Shown in pieces: positions 46,526 through 56,123 of a stretch of 64,000 nucleotides of DNA. This stretch comes from an uncultured Anderseniella sp. (GTDB lineage Bacteria; Pseudomonadota; Alphaproteobacteria; Rhizobiales; Aestuariivirgaceae). Made by a program: the position numbers and the translations under genes. How positions within the stretch are numbered: the stretch's first letter is position 1; the number at the start of each line of letters is the position of its first letter. The notes beneath the pieces are model-generated. The model made no database searches. It had not been told where the DNA came from and saw only the letters and a list, made by a program, of their open reading frames with translations. The stretch covers positions 682,001-746,000 of the forward strand of contig CANKYU010000003.1 in the NCBI GenBank assembly GCA_947488295.1. The letters are read 5' to 3'.

Positions 46526-46785
46526 ACCAGTCCCGCCTTCTCCAGGTCCGCAAAGAAACCGTCCAGTTCGACATCTTCCTCAAGATCATAGGCTTCACGA
46601 ACAAAGGCCTGGATATCCCGGACCGGCATCTTGCCGTCACAAATGGTATAGATGACCGCCGCTGTCGGATTCAGGTAGTGCACCTGTTCACCTGTTTCGT
46701 CATAAATGACAAATCCGTCTGGTACCTCGGTTACCTCCAGCTTGCCCGTGACTTCAAACACTTCCGTACCTGTGAGTTTGGCCAT
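46510..46785 (-). CDS. PqqD-like peptide-binding protein
   Basis: 91 residues of PqqD/RRE winged-helix type: FEVTGKLEVTEVPDGFVIYD, YLNPTAAVIYTICDGKMPV and VELDGFFADLEKAGLV. In lasso-peptide, PQQ and related systems this fold recognises leader peptides. ATG 46785 has AAAAGG eight bases before it; ATGs at 46803 and 46806 would add seven or fewer residues. It is the first gene of the minus-strand operon PqqD, HprK-like, peptide, glycosyltransferase, and divergent from the AhpD-like gene. Confidence 0.78.
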   Translation of the reverse strand: MAKLTGTEVFEVTGKLEVTEVPDGFVIYDETGEQVHYLNPTAAVIYTICDGKMPVRDIQAFVREAYDLEEDVELDGFFADLEKAGLVCQAK

Positions 46786-46920
46786 TACCCCTGCCTTTTC
46801 CATCATATCAGTTGGCAATCCATTGCGTAGCGCCAAACCTGTTGAATTTGCAACCTTCTTGCATGACTGATACCCCGATGGTTTGTACCCGGCGAGGCGA
46901 AAACTCCACGAGGAACCCAC

Positions 46921-47529
46921 ATGGCATGGATCGAAACAGTTCCCTATGAAGACGCGGTCGGCAAGCTGAAGACCTTGTACGACCGGGTCAAAGGCCCCGG
47001 CGACAATGTCGACAATATAATGATGATGCACTCGCTCAGGCCGCACACCATGGAAGGTCACATGGCGATCTACAAGTACGTCCTGCATCACTCCGGCAAC
47101 ACCATCCCGAAATGGTTCCTGGAAACGCTGGGGGTCTGGGTCAGCTCGCTCAATGAGTGCAGCTATTGCGTCGAACATCACTTCTCAGGCCTGCAACGTC
47201 TGTTGCAGGATGACGAAAAGGCCGCCGGTATTCGCGCAGCTGTCGAAGCGCGCGAGATTGATCAGGCGCCTCTGGACGACAGGCAAAAGGTCGCCATGGA
47301 ATATGCCAGACAACTGACCGAAGACCCTGCCGGAATGCGTGAAGCCATCGTCGCCGAGTTGCGCTCAAACGGGTACAGCGATGGCGAAATCCTCGAGATC
47401 AATCAGGTTTCGGCCTACTTCAGCTACGCCAATCGCACGGTTCTGGGTTTGGGCTGTTCGACCGACGGGGACATCCTGGGATTGTCACCGAACAAGTCGG
47501 ATGATCCTGACGACTGGAGCCACACCTGA
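46921..47529 (+). CDS. AhpD/carboxymuconolactone-decarboxylase-fold peroxidase-like protein
   Basis: 202 residues. The redox motif ECSYCVEHH near residue 80 is the CxxC...H catalytic site of AhpD-like alkylhydroperoxidases; KWFLETLGVWVSSLN precedes it as usual. The helical second half (YARQLTEDPAGMREAIVAEL) matches the peroxidase-related subgroup of about 190 residues. ATG 46921, with no strong ribosome site noted. Cytoplasmic, probably an antioxidant or thiol-linked enzyme; partner unknown. Its end is 12 bases from the convergent dioxygenase pseudogene. Confidence 0.82.
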   Translation: MAWIETVPYEDAVGKLKTLYDRVKGPGDNVDNIMMMHSLRPHTMEGHMAIYKYVLHHSGNTIPKWFLETLGVWVSSLNECSYCVEHHFSGLQRLLQDDEKAAGIRAAVEAREIDQAPLDDRQKVAMEYARQLTEDPAGMREAIVAELRSNGYSDGEILEINQVSAYFSYANRTVLGLGCSTDGDILGLSPNKSDDPDDWSHT

Positions 47530-47541
47530 AGACCGGTGTAG

Positions 47542-48357
47542 CTATCCGACAATTCTCGGCCACAGGTCTGAATCAATCGGGTCGCCGCTGGCAAGATCGG
47601 GCAGGGAAGGCATCTCCTGCAATCCGTCGCGGGGATGAAAAATCACGTCATCGCCGGCCCAGCGCGAAACATGGGCCCGACGCCGGTGACTGGCAGACTG
47701 ATTTCCCGGAGAGCCATGCACCGTCAACCCGTGGTGCAGGGTGCAGTCTCCAGGTTCCAGGTCAAACTGGACGAATTCCAGTTCGCCGCGCATGGCGTCT
47801 ATGTCCGGTACTTCCGGCAAGGCTTCCTCGTACTGGTTGGTGCCGCTGAAGCTGGCAGGTTTGAATTTCTGACGTCAGTTGTGCGAACCCTTCACATACT
47901 CAACAGCCCCGGTGTCCGTTGTCACAGGGTCAAGCGCCAGCCACAGGGTTGAAATCTGCTCGCCGTCTATGGGCCAGTAGGTCATGTCATGATGCCACGG
48001 CGTCCGGGTGGTTGTTCCTGGTTCCTTGATCAGCCACTGGTCGAAGAAAATGTTGACCTTGTTCGACTGCATGACCCCTGCAGCTGCTGCGCCTGCAGGA
48101 GAATTGAAAACGAAATCGCGGCAGGTTTCGTCCCGGGTCCAGATGAACGTGTCATGGAAGAAGCGTCCGCTTTCCTTGCGTTCCTCGGCAAGTTCGGCGT
48201 GCAGTTCACCGGGGCGCTGCATTGACCGTTCCGCGGCATCGCGCAGCAATGACACCCATTCAGACGAAAACAGTCCGCGCAGACAGACAACACCGTCCTG
48301 CTTGTAGGTGGCGATTTCACTTCCGGTGATAGCGCGCACCGGGTTGGGCTGGGGCAT
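47542..48357 (-). pseudogene. Phytanoyl-CoA dioxygenase-like gene interrupted by TGA
   Basis: One reading frame of 271 codons with a single in-frame TGA at codon 161 (47875-47877). The upstream 160 residues include the iron ligands in TPWHHDMTYWP and WLALDPVTTDTGAVEYVKG; after the TGA the same frame continues RQKFKPASFSGTNQYEE and then LEPGDCTLHHGLTVHGSPGN with the distal histidine, then RRRAHVSRW for oxoglutarate binding. Relatives read GSHRW- or similar at this point, so TGA replaces a tryptophan (TGG to TGA). Truncation would lose the third iron ligand, so the gene is probably inactive unless read through or an assembly error. Confidence 0.75.
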
Positions 48358-48528
48358 GGCTGTTGTTCTCTAAAATTGTTGTTGTCAAAGAAGATGCAAC
48401 GAAGCGGCGATACAGGCCGTCGGACGGATTTGGGCATGTAATCGGATTTTCTGTCAATTGACATCTGCAACGAGCGCAGCATTATGGTGGCGTAGACGGG
48501 GCGATCGTTGTTGGACGGAGAATGGACC

Positions 48529-51500
48529 ATGAGGTCGAGTTTCCTGAGCGCGCGGGCGTTCGTCTTGTTGCTGCTCACCCTGTTTATTCTGCCGGTACAG
48601 GCAGAACCCGCTGAGCGGAAAATCGTCACCTCTCAGGATCTGGATTACTTTGGGTTTGATCTGAAAACCCAGGCCGATGTCTCGCTCGATCAGTGTTCCG
48701 CTCTTTGCCTTGAAGAGGATCAGTGCCGGGCATTTACCTACACCAGCAAGCAAAGATGGTGTTTCCTGAAGTCCGACCACGGCGTTGCGAAACCATTCGT
48801 GGGTGCGGTCGCCGGGCGTGTGGTCGAGGTTTCCACGCAGCCCGACATCGCGCCGCCGGCAGCGCTGGCCTTTCTGCCGGATTACGTGAAAGCGGAAGCG
48901 CGCCAGACGCGGGGTGAGATCGGCAGCCCTGATCCTGCCGAGGCGCGCGGGTTCACGGCGCTGAAAGATGCTGGTGAAACGGGATTGCGCTCGGGAGAAG
49001 TACGGATCGCTCGCGATGCCTATCTGGGAGCACTGAGACTGGACCCGGACGATGCGTCCCTCTGGCTTGGTCTCGCCAGGGCATCACTTCGGGTTATTGC
49101 GGGGCCGGGCGAGAATACCTACCAGCTCAGGCAGACCGCTTCGTCTGCTGCCCAGATAGCCTATAACGAAAGCGGAACCTCAGCGCTCAGGGCGCAGGCT
49201 CTGGCCGTGCTGGCCAGCGCTCTCGACAAGCGCAACCTGTTCCGGCCCGCACTGGAAAGCTACAAGGCCAGCCTCGGGCTGGTGTCGTCGGCGGAGGTTC
49301 GCGAGGCCTACAAGGAACTGCGCGGACGCCAGGGGTTTCGCATCGTCGGCCATTCGGTGGACAGTGATGCAACGACACCGCGCATCTGTGTGCAATTCTC
49401 CGAAGCACTGGTGCGCTCGGGTGCCGACTATTCACAGTTTGTAACCGTGAACGGCGCACCTGCGCGTTCACTGGAGGCCAAGGACAAGCAGGTTTGCGTA
49501 GAATGGCTGTCTCATGGTCAGACTTACACAGTCGGGCTTCGGCAGGGTCTGCCATCGTCGGTGGGCGAGGTGCTGGAGCAACCGGGGGTGCTGAACGTCT
49601 ATGTTCGCGACCGCGCCCCGGCAGTACGCTTTACCGGAGATCGTTTTGTCCTGCCCAGTACGACCCGGCACGGTATTCCGCTGGTATCCGTCAACACTGA
49701 TAGCGCCAAGCTCCAGGCATATCGCATTGGCGACAGGGCGCTGGCCCGCCTGTTGTCCGGCAGCTCGTTCCTGCGTCAGCTGAAAGGCTATGAAGTCGAC
49801 AACATCAAGCAGGAGCTTGGCGAGCCCGTTTGGCAGGGAAGCATTGAAATTGCCAGCAAGCTGAACAAGGAAGTGACAACCAGTTTTCCGGTCGATCAGG
49901 CGATACCCGACAGAAAACCGGGTATCTATGTGCTGACTGCTGTTCCGAAGGACGGGCAGGCCGACAACTGGCAGGCGCTGGCAACACAGTGGTTTGTCAT
50001 TTCGGACATCGGGGTGACCAGCTTTACCGGTCAAGACGGGCTCAACGTGTTTGTCCGCAGTCTGGCTTCGGCAAAGCCGCTTGCCGCCGCCGACGTGCAG
50101 CTTGTTGCCCGCAACAATGAAGTACTTGGATCTGCCGTCAGCGATGGGAACGGGCGTGTGAGCTTTGCCGCAGGCCTCGTTCGCGGGGAGGGCGCAATGG
50201 CCCCGGCCGCCGTTCTGGTCCGTCACGGCAGCAGCGATTTCGTACTGCTTGATCTGACCCGGGCCGGTTTCGATTTTGCCGACCGTGGTGTGGCCGGCCG
50301 GGCCTCACCCGGTGCGATTGACGTTTTCTCGTGGACCGAGCGCGGCATCTACAGGCCGGGCGAGACAGTGCATGCCTCGGCGCTTGTGCGGGATGTATCG
50401 GCTCATGCCCTGAACGGATTGCCGTTGACCTATGTCTTCCGCCGTCCCGATGGTGTCGAAGACCGCCGCATGGTGTCGAACGACGACAGGCTCGGTGGCC
50501 ACATGGTGGCCTACGAGCTGCAGGACAACGCCATGCGCGGCACCTGGACCGTGCGCATGCACACCGATATCAAGGCCGGACCGGTCGCTGAAATGCGATT
50601 TCTGGTCGAGGACTTCGTGCCGGACCGGCTCGAATTTGATCTCGCTGCCACGCCATCGGAAATTGCAGTGACACAACCGGCGACGATTGCTGTCGATGGG
50701 CAATATCTGTATGGCGCGCCGGCGGCAGGCCTCGGCGTCGAGGGCAGCGTCCGGATCAAGACGACGCGCCAGTGGGATGCCTATCCGGGCTACTCATTCG
50801 GTCTAGCTGAGGAACAGACGGAGACTGTGACCCGAACGCTTGACGCGATCCCGGACCTTGATGGCAGCGGCAAGGCTGAATTGCCCGTTGTCCTTACGGG
50901 AGCACCGGCCACCACACAATTGCTGGCCGCCAGCGTTATCATACGGGTGCGCGAGCCCGGTGGCCGGGCTGTCGAGAGGAATGTTGATCTCAATGTCAGG
51001 CCGGAGCGCATGGTCATTGGCATTAAACCTGAAACAGGCGAAGCACAGGTCGCAGAAAATTCCACAGCCGGGTTCAGGGTCATCGCTGTTGAACCGGATG
51101 GTGGCAAGGCTGAAGTTCCCGGCCTCAAATGGCGGCTGATCCGTATTGAGCGCAATTACCAGTGGTACCGGACCGGTGACAGGTGGAGCTATGAAGCCAT
51201 CGATCTGACCAAGCAGGTCATGGATGGGCAGGTGGCTGCGCCTGCACAGGGTGAGGCCAGCATTTCCGTTCCTGTCGCCTGGGGCCGTTATCGGCTGGAG
51301 GTTATTGACCCTCGCTCCGGCGGCGCTGCGGCAAGCGTGGACTTCAATGCCGGATGGGTTGTGAATACTGCCTCGCTCGACACCCCTGACGGATTGGAAA
51401 TGGCGCTCGACAAGGCATCTTATGCCGCCGGTGATACAGCGCGGCTGACCATCTCGGCGCGGCATGCCGGCGAAGTGCTGGTAACCGTCGGCACCAATGA

Positions 51501-54003
51501 ACTGTCAGATGTCAGGACAGCCAGTGTTGCCAAGGGCGATACGGTCATCGAGATGCCGGTGGGGGCGGACTGGGGCGCAGGCGCCTATGTGACTGCCACG
51601 CTGTTTCGCCGTGGCGATGCGGAAAAAAGCCGGCTTCCGTCGCGCTCCATCGGTGTGAAATGGCTGCAGGTTGATCCTGAACCGCGCAAGATCACCCTGG
51701 CGCTGGATGTGCCGGAAAAGATTGCAGCGAGAGGAAACCTTGATGTTCCCATGACATTGACGGGCCTCGGCGAAGGCCAGCAGGCCTACGTAACGGTTGC
51801 GGCGGTTGATGTCGGTATCTTGAACCTGACCCGTTATGAATTGCCTGACCCGGCAGGCTGGTATTTCGGCCAACGCAAGATCGGGTTGCAGATCCGGGAC
51901 CTCTATGGCCGCCTGATTGACGGCTCTCTCGGGGCGGAAGGAACCATCCGGAGCGGTGGCGACGCTGCCGGCCTGTCGTCGGACGGCAGCCCTCCGACAC
52001 AGAAACTGCTGGCACTGTTTTCCGGCCCGGTGGAGGTTGGCCCCAACGGCAAGGCATCGGTCAGTTTTGATATGCCGCAGTTCAACGGCACGGTGCGGCT
52101 GATGGCGGTAGCCTGGTCGAGGGATCAGGTTGGCAGTGCGTCGGGCGATGTCATTGTTCGCGATCCGGTTGTGCTGCTGGCATCTGCGCCAAAGGTGATG
52201 GCCCCCGGTGACACATCACGCCTGCGGCTCGACATAGCCAACACCGATGGCCCGGCCGGCGACTATGTGGTTGAGATCATCGCGGAAGATGGGTTGTCAT
52301 CGGATCAGGGTCTTCTGCCCAACATCGTGAAACTGGCTGAAGGCGGCAAGACTTCCCTGTCTGTGCCTGTTTCTGCCACCGGCATCGGGTCGGGACAGGT
52401 GAGTGTGCGGCTTACGCACGAGGACGGCATCGATCTGGCCCAGACGCTCTATGTCCCTGTTCGGCCTGCGGCGTTGCCGGTCACCCGGCGCAAGGAAATG
52501 ACGCTCGCTGCGAACGGCGGAACCATTGCGCTGGATGAGCAGTTGCTGGCAGGCAGTCAGCCTGACGGTGCACTGGTGACTGTCGATGTGTCGCGGACGC
52601 GCGGCATCAATACGGCGTCGGTGCTGGCGTCCCTGGACCGCTATCCTTACGGGTGCACGGAACAGACAACCAGCCGGGCACTGCCGCTGCTGTATCTGAG
52701 TGATCTGCCGGGCGACCCCGGGGCGGAGGATGCGAGCGAGGTGAGCAGCCGGGTTCAAAAGGCTGTTTACCGCGTCCTGGCCAATCAGTCTTCCTCAGGC
52801 AGCTTCGGGTTGTGGAACCCGGGCTACGGTGACCTGTGGCTCGATGCCTATGTGACCGATTTCCTCACCCGGGCCCGGGAAAAAGGCTTCAAGGTCCGCG
52901 AGAAGGCCATGCTGGCCGCCCTGGAAAACCTGCAAAACGTCCTGTCCTACGATCAGAACGTCAAGGACCGTGGTGGCGGCATTGCCTATGCGCTTTATGT
53001 GCTGGCGCGCAATCGTCGGGCCTCGGCGGGTGACCTGCGCTACTATGCGGACACCAAGATGGAAGAGTTCAAGAGCCCGATGGCCCGGGCGCAGCTTGGC
53101 GCCGCGCTGGCGCTGTATGGCGATGCGAACCGGTCCGGCCTGGCGTTCCAGGCAGCCCTTGCGAGAGCCCGCGAGGACAAGGGTGATCTGTCCCGATCAG
53201 ATTACGGATCCAGCCTGCGCGATGCGTCGGCCATGCTGGCGCTCGCGTCGGAGACGCAACCTTTACCGCAATCCATTCCGGCGATGGTCGATCTGGTATC
53301 TGCGAAAGCCGCCCGTGACCGGCACTCCACCACGCAGGAAAATGTCTGGATGCTGCTGGCCGCTCGCGGGGTGAAGCAGACCGACGCGTCTATGAAACTG
53401 GAAATTGGAGGTGCTGATCACGCCGGCGGCTATTCCGGCAGAACCTCCGGTGAAGACCTTGCCACCATGCCGCTGGAGATTGTCAACCGCGGGCAGGACC
53501 AGGTGCTGGCAACAGTAAATGTGCTCGCAGCGCCGCTGACCGCACTCCCTGCCGGCGGCAAGGGTTTCACCATCAAGCGCACGTATTACACGCTTGACGG
53601 GGTTGAAACTGATGTCAGCCAGGTCAACCAGAACGATCGCCTCGTTGTGGTGCTCAACGTGGTGCAGCAGAATAACTGGGCCGCGCGTATCGTGGTCAGC
53701 GACCTGCTGCCGGGTGGCTTCGAGATCGACAGCCCGAAACTGGTGGGCAGCGCCGATCTCAAATCGTTTGAGTGGCTGGGCAATGCCAGTGCAGCACACA
53801 GCGAGTTTCGCGCCGACCGGTTTATTGCCGCGTTCGATGCACGCGCTGGCGGCAACCGGGAATTCAGGGCAGCGTATGTTGTGCGGGCTGTTTCACCAGG
53901 CAAGTTCACGCAACCCGCCGCCGTGGTTGAGGACATGTACCGGCCACAGTTCACCGCACGCACGGCCGAAGGGCGCCTTGACGTGAGCCCGGCACAACCA
54001 TGA
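48529..54003 (+). CDS. Bacterial alpha-2-macroglobulin with N-terminal PAN/apple domain
   Basis: 1824 residues. Signal peptide to about residue 27 without a lipobox cysteine. A cysteine-rich PAN/apple-like domain (LDQCSALCLEEDQCRAFTY) occupies about residues 40-95. Then come helical repeats, macroglobulin beta domains (WTERGIYRPGETVHASALV near residue 600) and the thioester CTEQ at C1376-Q1379 in YGCTEQTTSRALPLLYL. The thioester would trap attacking proteases. ATG 48529 with CGGAG upstream. It overlaps pbpC by ATGA, the classic periplasmic defence and repair pair known from E. coli yfhM-pbpC. Confidence 0.93.
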   Translation: MRSSFLSARAFVLLLLTLFILPVQAEPAERKIVTSQDLDYFGFDLKTQADVSLDQCSALCLEEDQCRAFTYTSKQRWCFLKSDHGVAKPFVGAVAGRVVEVSTQPDIAPPAALAFLPDYVKAEARQTRGEIGSPDPAEARGFTALKDAGETGLRSGEVRIARDAYLGALRLDPDDASLWLGLARASLRVIAGPGENTYQLRQTASSAAQIAYNESGTSALRAQALAVLASALDKRNLFRPALESYKASLGLVSSAEVREAYKELRGRQGFRIVGHSVDSDATTPRICVQFSEALVRSGADYSQFVTVNGAPARSLEAKDKQVCVEWLSHGQTYTVGLRQGLPSSVGEVLEQPGVLNVYVRDRAPAVRFTGDRFVLPSTTRHGIPLVSVNTDSAKLQAYRIGDRALARLLSGSSFLRQLKGYEVDNIKQELGEPVWQGSIEIASKLNKEVTTSFPVDQAIPDRKPGIYVLTAVPKDGQADNWQALATQWFVISDIGVTSFTGQDGLNVFVRSLASAKPLAAADVQLVARNNEVLGSAVSDGNGRVSFAAGLVRGEGAMAPAAVLVRHGSSDFVLLDLTRAGFDFADRGVAGRASPGAIDVFSWTERGIYRPGETVHASALVRDVSAHALNGLPLTYVFRRPDGVEDRRMVSNDDRLGGHMVAYELQDNAMRGTWTVRMHTDIKAGPVAEMRFLVEDFVPDRLEFDLAATPSEIAVTQPATIAVDGQYLYGAPAAGLGVEGSVRIKTTRQWDAYPGYSFGLAEEQTETVTRTLDAIPDLDGSGKAELPVVLTGAPATTQLLAASVIIRVREPGGRAVERNVDLNVRPERMVIGIKPETGEAQVAENSTAGFRVIAVEPDGGKAEVPGLKWRLIRIERNYQWYRTGDRWSYEAIDLTKQVMDGQVAAPAQGEASISVPVAWGRYRLEVIDPRSGGAAASVDFNAGWVVNTASLDTPDGLEMALDKASYAAGDTARLTISARHAGEVLVTVGTNELSDVRTASVAKGDTVIEMPVGADWGAGAYVTATLFRRGDAEKSRLPSRSIGVKWLQVDPEPRKITLALDVPEKIAARGNLDVPMTLTGLGEGQQAYVTVAAVDVGILNLTRYELPDPAGWYFGQRKIGLQIRDLYGRLIDGSLGAEGTIRSGGDAAGLSSDGSPPTQKLLALFSGPVEVGPNGKASVSFDMPQFNGTVRLMAVAWSRDQVGSASGDVIVRDPVVLLASAPKVMAPGDTSRLRLDIANTDGPAGDYVVEIIAEDGLSSDQGLLPNIVKLAEGGKTSLSVPVSATGIGSGQVSVRLTHEDGIDLAQTLYVPVRPAALPVTRRKEMTLAANGGTIALDEQLLAGSQPDGALVTVDVSRTRGINTASVLASLDRYPYGCTEQTTSRALPLLYLSDLPGDPGAEDASEVSSRVQKAVYRVLANQSSSGSFGLWNPGYGDLWLDAYVTDFLTRAREKGFKVREKAMLAALENLQNVLSYDQNVKDRGGGIAYALYVLARNRRASAGDLRYYADTKMEEFKSPMARAQLGAALALYGDANRSGLAFQAALARAREDKGDLSRSDYGSSLRDASAMLALASETQPLPQSIPAMVDLVSAKAARDRHSTTQENVWMLLAARGVKQTDASMKLEIGGADHAGGYSGRTSGEDLATMPLEIVNRGQDQVLATVNVLAAPLTALPAGGKGFTIKRTYYTLDGVETDVSQVNQNDRLVVVLNVVQQNNWAARIVVSDLLPGGFEIDSPKLVGSADLKSFEWLGNASAAHSEFRADRFIAAFDARAGGNREFRAAYVVRAVSPGKFTQPAAVVEDMYRPQFTARTAEGRLDVSPAQP

Positions 54004-56081
54004 CCCGCAAGCCGGTCATTGTCGCGCTGGCGCTTGCCGTCGTGGTCATGCTTGCCGCGATGCCGGGTCTGGCAGTCCTGGACGAAGCCTACCCACCGCC
54101 ATTGCCTGAAGCATCGACCCACTCCGTTGAGGTTGTGGACCGAAATGGAGACCTGTTGCGGGCATTTGCCGCCTCCGACGGGCGTTGGCGGCTACCGGTG
54201 CAACTTGCCAAAGTGGACCCGGAATTTGTGCGCATGCTGGTTGCCTATGAGGACCGGCGTTTCTGGCAGCATGGCGGTGTGGATCCGCTGGCCATGATGC
54301 GGGCGGCCTGGCAGATGCTGCGTCACGGGCGCATCGTGTCAGGCGGGTCGACCATCACCATGCAGCTGGCACGACTGCTCGAACCCCGGTCTGAACGATC
54401 CTTGCGGGCAAAATTGCGCCAGATGGCCCGGGCGCTGCAGATCGAACGCCGGCTGGACAAGCGCCAGATCCTCGAACTCTATCTCACACATGCGCCCTAT
54501 GGCGGCAACATTGAAGGGGTGAGAGCCGCCTCGCTGGCCTGGTTCGGCAAGGAGCCGCAGTCCCTCGGCCTTGCTCAAGGAGCGCTGCTGGTGGCCTTGC
54601 CGCAGTCGCCGGAGCGGCGTCGGCCCGACCGCTATCGCGAGCGCGCGAAATCAGCTCGCGACCAGGTGCTGGCCCGCATGGCTGATGGGGGTTTCATTGC
54701 GCCGGGAGAAGTGGCGCGGGCCTCAGGCGCGCCGGTTCCGGACCGCCGCCTGGCCCTACCTGCCTTTGCCCCCCATCTGGCGCAGCGGGTACGCCGGTTG
54801 CGCTCGCAGTTGCAATCCCATCAGGTAACGTTGTCGCGCCCGGCCCAACAGGCCCTGGAACTGCTGGCATCGGAGTCTGCCCGGCAGCTTGGGCCGGGAC
54901 TGTCGGTCGCCATGATGCTGGTAGACGCCCATACCGGCGAGGTCCTGGCCGAGGTCGGATCGGCTGGCCTGCTGGAAGCCAGGCGGGCAGGCTGGATTGA
55001 CATGACCGGTGTGCCGCGGTCTCCCGGGTCTGCGCTTAAGCCGTTCATCTATGCGCTGGCGCTGGAAGACGGGCTGGTGCTGCCTGAAACCCTGATTGAA
55101 GACCGCCCGGCGAGTTTCGATGGCTACAGACCGCGCAATTTCGATCTGACCTATCAGGGCGATGTGAGTGTGCGCCAGGCGCTGCAACTGTCCCTCAATG
55201 TGCCGGCAGTCAGGCTGCTGCAGGCGACAGTACCGTCCCGGTTGCTGGGGCGGTTGCACAGGTCAGGGGTTGCGCCGGTTCTGGTGGACAACAAAGCACC
55301 CGGCCTCGCCATCGGTCTTGGCGGCGTCGGTGTAACGCTGAAGGACCTGGTGCAGGCCTATACGGTTTTTGCCAATAACGGGCGCTCTGCAACGCTGGGG
55401 GATGGTGTGACCGGGGTGCCGTCAGCGGCTGGCGGCAGGGCGATGTTCTCACCCGTTGCCACCTGGCACGTGGCGGACATATTGTCGGGTGTGACGCCGC
55501 CGCCTGGTTCGGCCCGGCTGCCGATCGCCTACAAGACCGGCACCAGCTATGGCAATCGCGATGCCTGGTCGGTGGGGTTTGACGGTCGCTACGTACTCGG
55601 AGTGTGGGTTGGACGCGCTGATGGTGCGCCGGTGCCTGATTTGAACGGGATCACCGTGGCCGCGCCCATTCTGTTCGACGGCTTTGTCCGGTCCGGATTG
55701 AAGCTTGAGACCTTGCCGCCGGCCCCTGCCGGTGCAGTGAGAATAGACGCAGCCGATCTTCCCGTTGCGCTCAGGCGGTTCACGGCGCCGGACACCGGTC
55801 TGCCGCAAGTCGGCGCATATGAGGCGGCACTGAATATTGTGTACCCGCCGGACGGGGCGCATATCGACCTCGGCCTGGCATCGGGACAGGCAGTTCAACC
55901 CCTCGTGCTGAAACTGCAGGGCGGTCGTGCACCGTTCCGGCTGCTGGCCAACGGTGTTCCTGTCGGCGAGCCCCTGCGATCGCGCAGCGGCCTGTGGCAG
56001 GCCGGTGGTGTCGGATTTTCACGCCTGTCGGTGATTGATGCCCGGGGCCGGTCTGCTAGTATCAACGTGTTCCTGGAATGA
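54000..56081 (+). CDS. pbpC: Penicillin-binding protein 1C
   Basis: 693 residues: a membrane anchor (IVALALAVVVMLAAM); a glycosyltransferase-51 domain with EDRRFWQHGGVDPLA and GGSTITMQLARLL near residues 83-125; a transpeptidase domain with S344-x-x-K347 (GSALKPFIYAL), SLN near residue 398 and KTGTSYG near residue 515; and a C-terminal BiPBP_C domain (IVYPPDGAHIDLGLASGQ). A class A peptidoglycan synthase, coupled to alpha-2-macroglobulin as in many proteobacteria. Confidence 0.96.
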   Translation: MTRKPVIVALALAVVVMLAAMPGLAVLDEAYPPPLPEASTHSVEVVDRNGDLLRAFAASDGRWRLPVQLAKVDPEFVRMLVAYEDRRFWQHGGVDPLAMMRAAWQMLRHGRIVSGGSTITMQLARLLEPRSERSLRAKLRQMARALQIERRLDKRQILELYLTHAPYGGNIEGVRAASLAWFGKEPQSLGLAQGALLVALPQSPERRRPDRYRERAKSARDQVLARMADGGFIAPGEVARASGAPVPDRRLALPAFAPHLAQRVRRLRSQLQSHQVTLSRPAQQALELLASESARQLGPGLSVAMMLVDAHTGEVLAEVGSAGLLEARRAGWIDMTGVPRSPGSALKPFIYALALEDGLVLPETLIEDRPASFDGYRPRNFDLTYQGDVSVRQALQLSLNVPAVRLLQATVPSRLLGRLHRSGVAPVLVDNKAPGLAIGLGGVGVTLKDLVQAYTVFANNGRSATLGDGVTGVPSAAGGRAMFSPVATWHVADILSGVTPPPGSARLPIAYKTGTSYGNRDAWSVGFDGRYVLGVWVGRADGAPVPDLNGITVAAPILFDGFVRSGLKLETLPPAPAGAVRIDAADLPVALRRFTAPDTGLPQVGAYEAALNIVYPPDGAHIDLGLASGQAVQPLVLKLQGGRAPFRLLANGVPVGEPLRSRSGLWQAGGVGFSRLSVIDARGRSASINVFLE

Positions 56082-56123
56082 ACGGCGATACTTCCGGGTT
56101 GTAAACCAGGGAAGGAACTGATC

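Noticed and set aside
47875..47877. Selenocysteine or reassigned TGA in the dioxygenase
   Set aside because: The position corresponds to a tryptophan in relatives, not cysteine, and other genes in the window end with TGA, so a point mutation or error is simpler.
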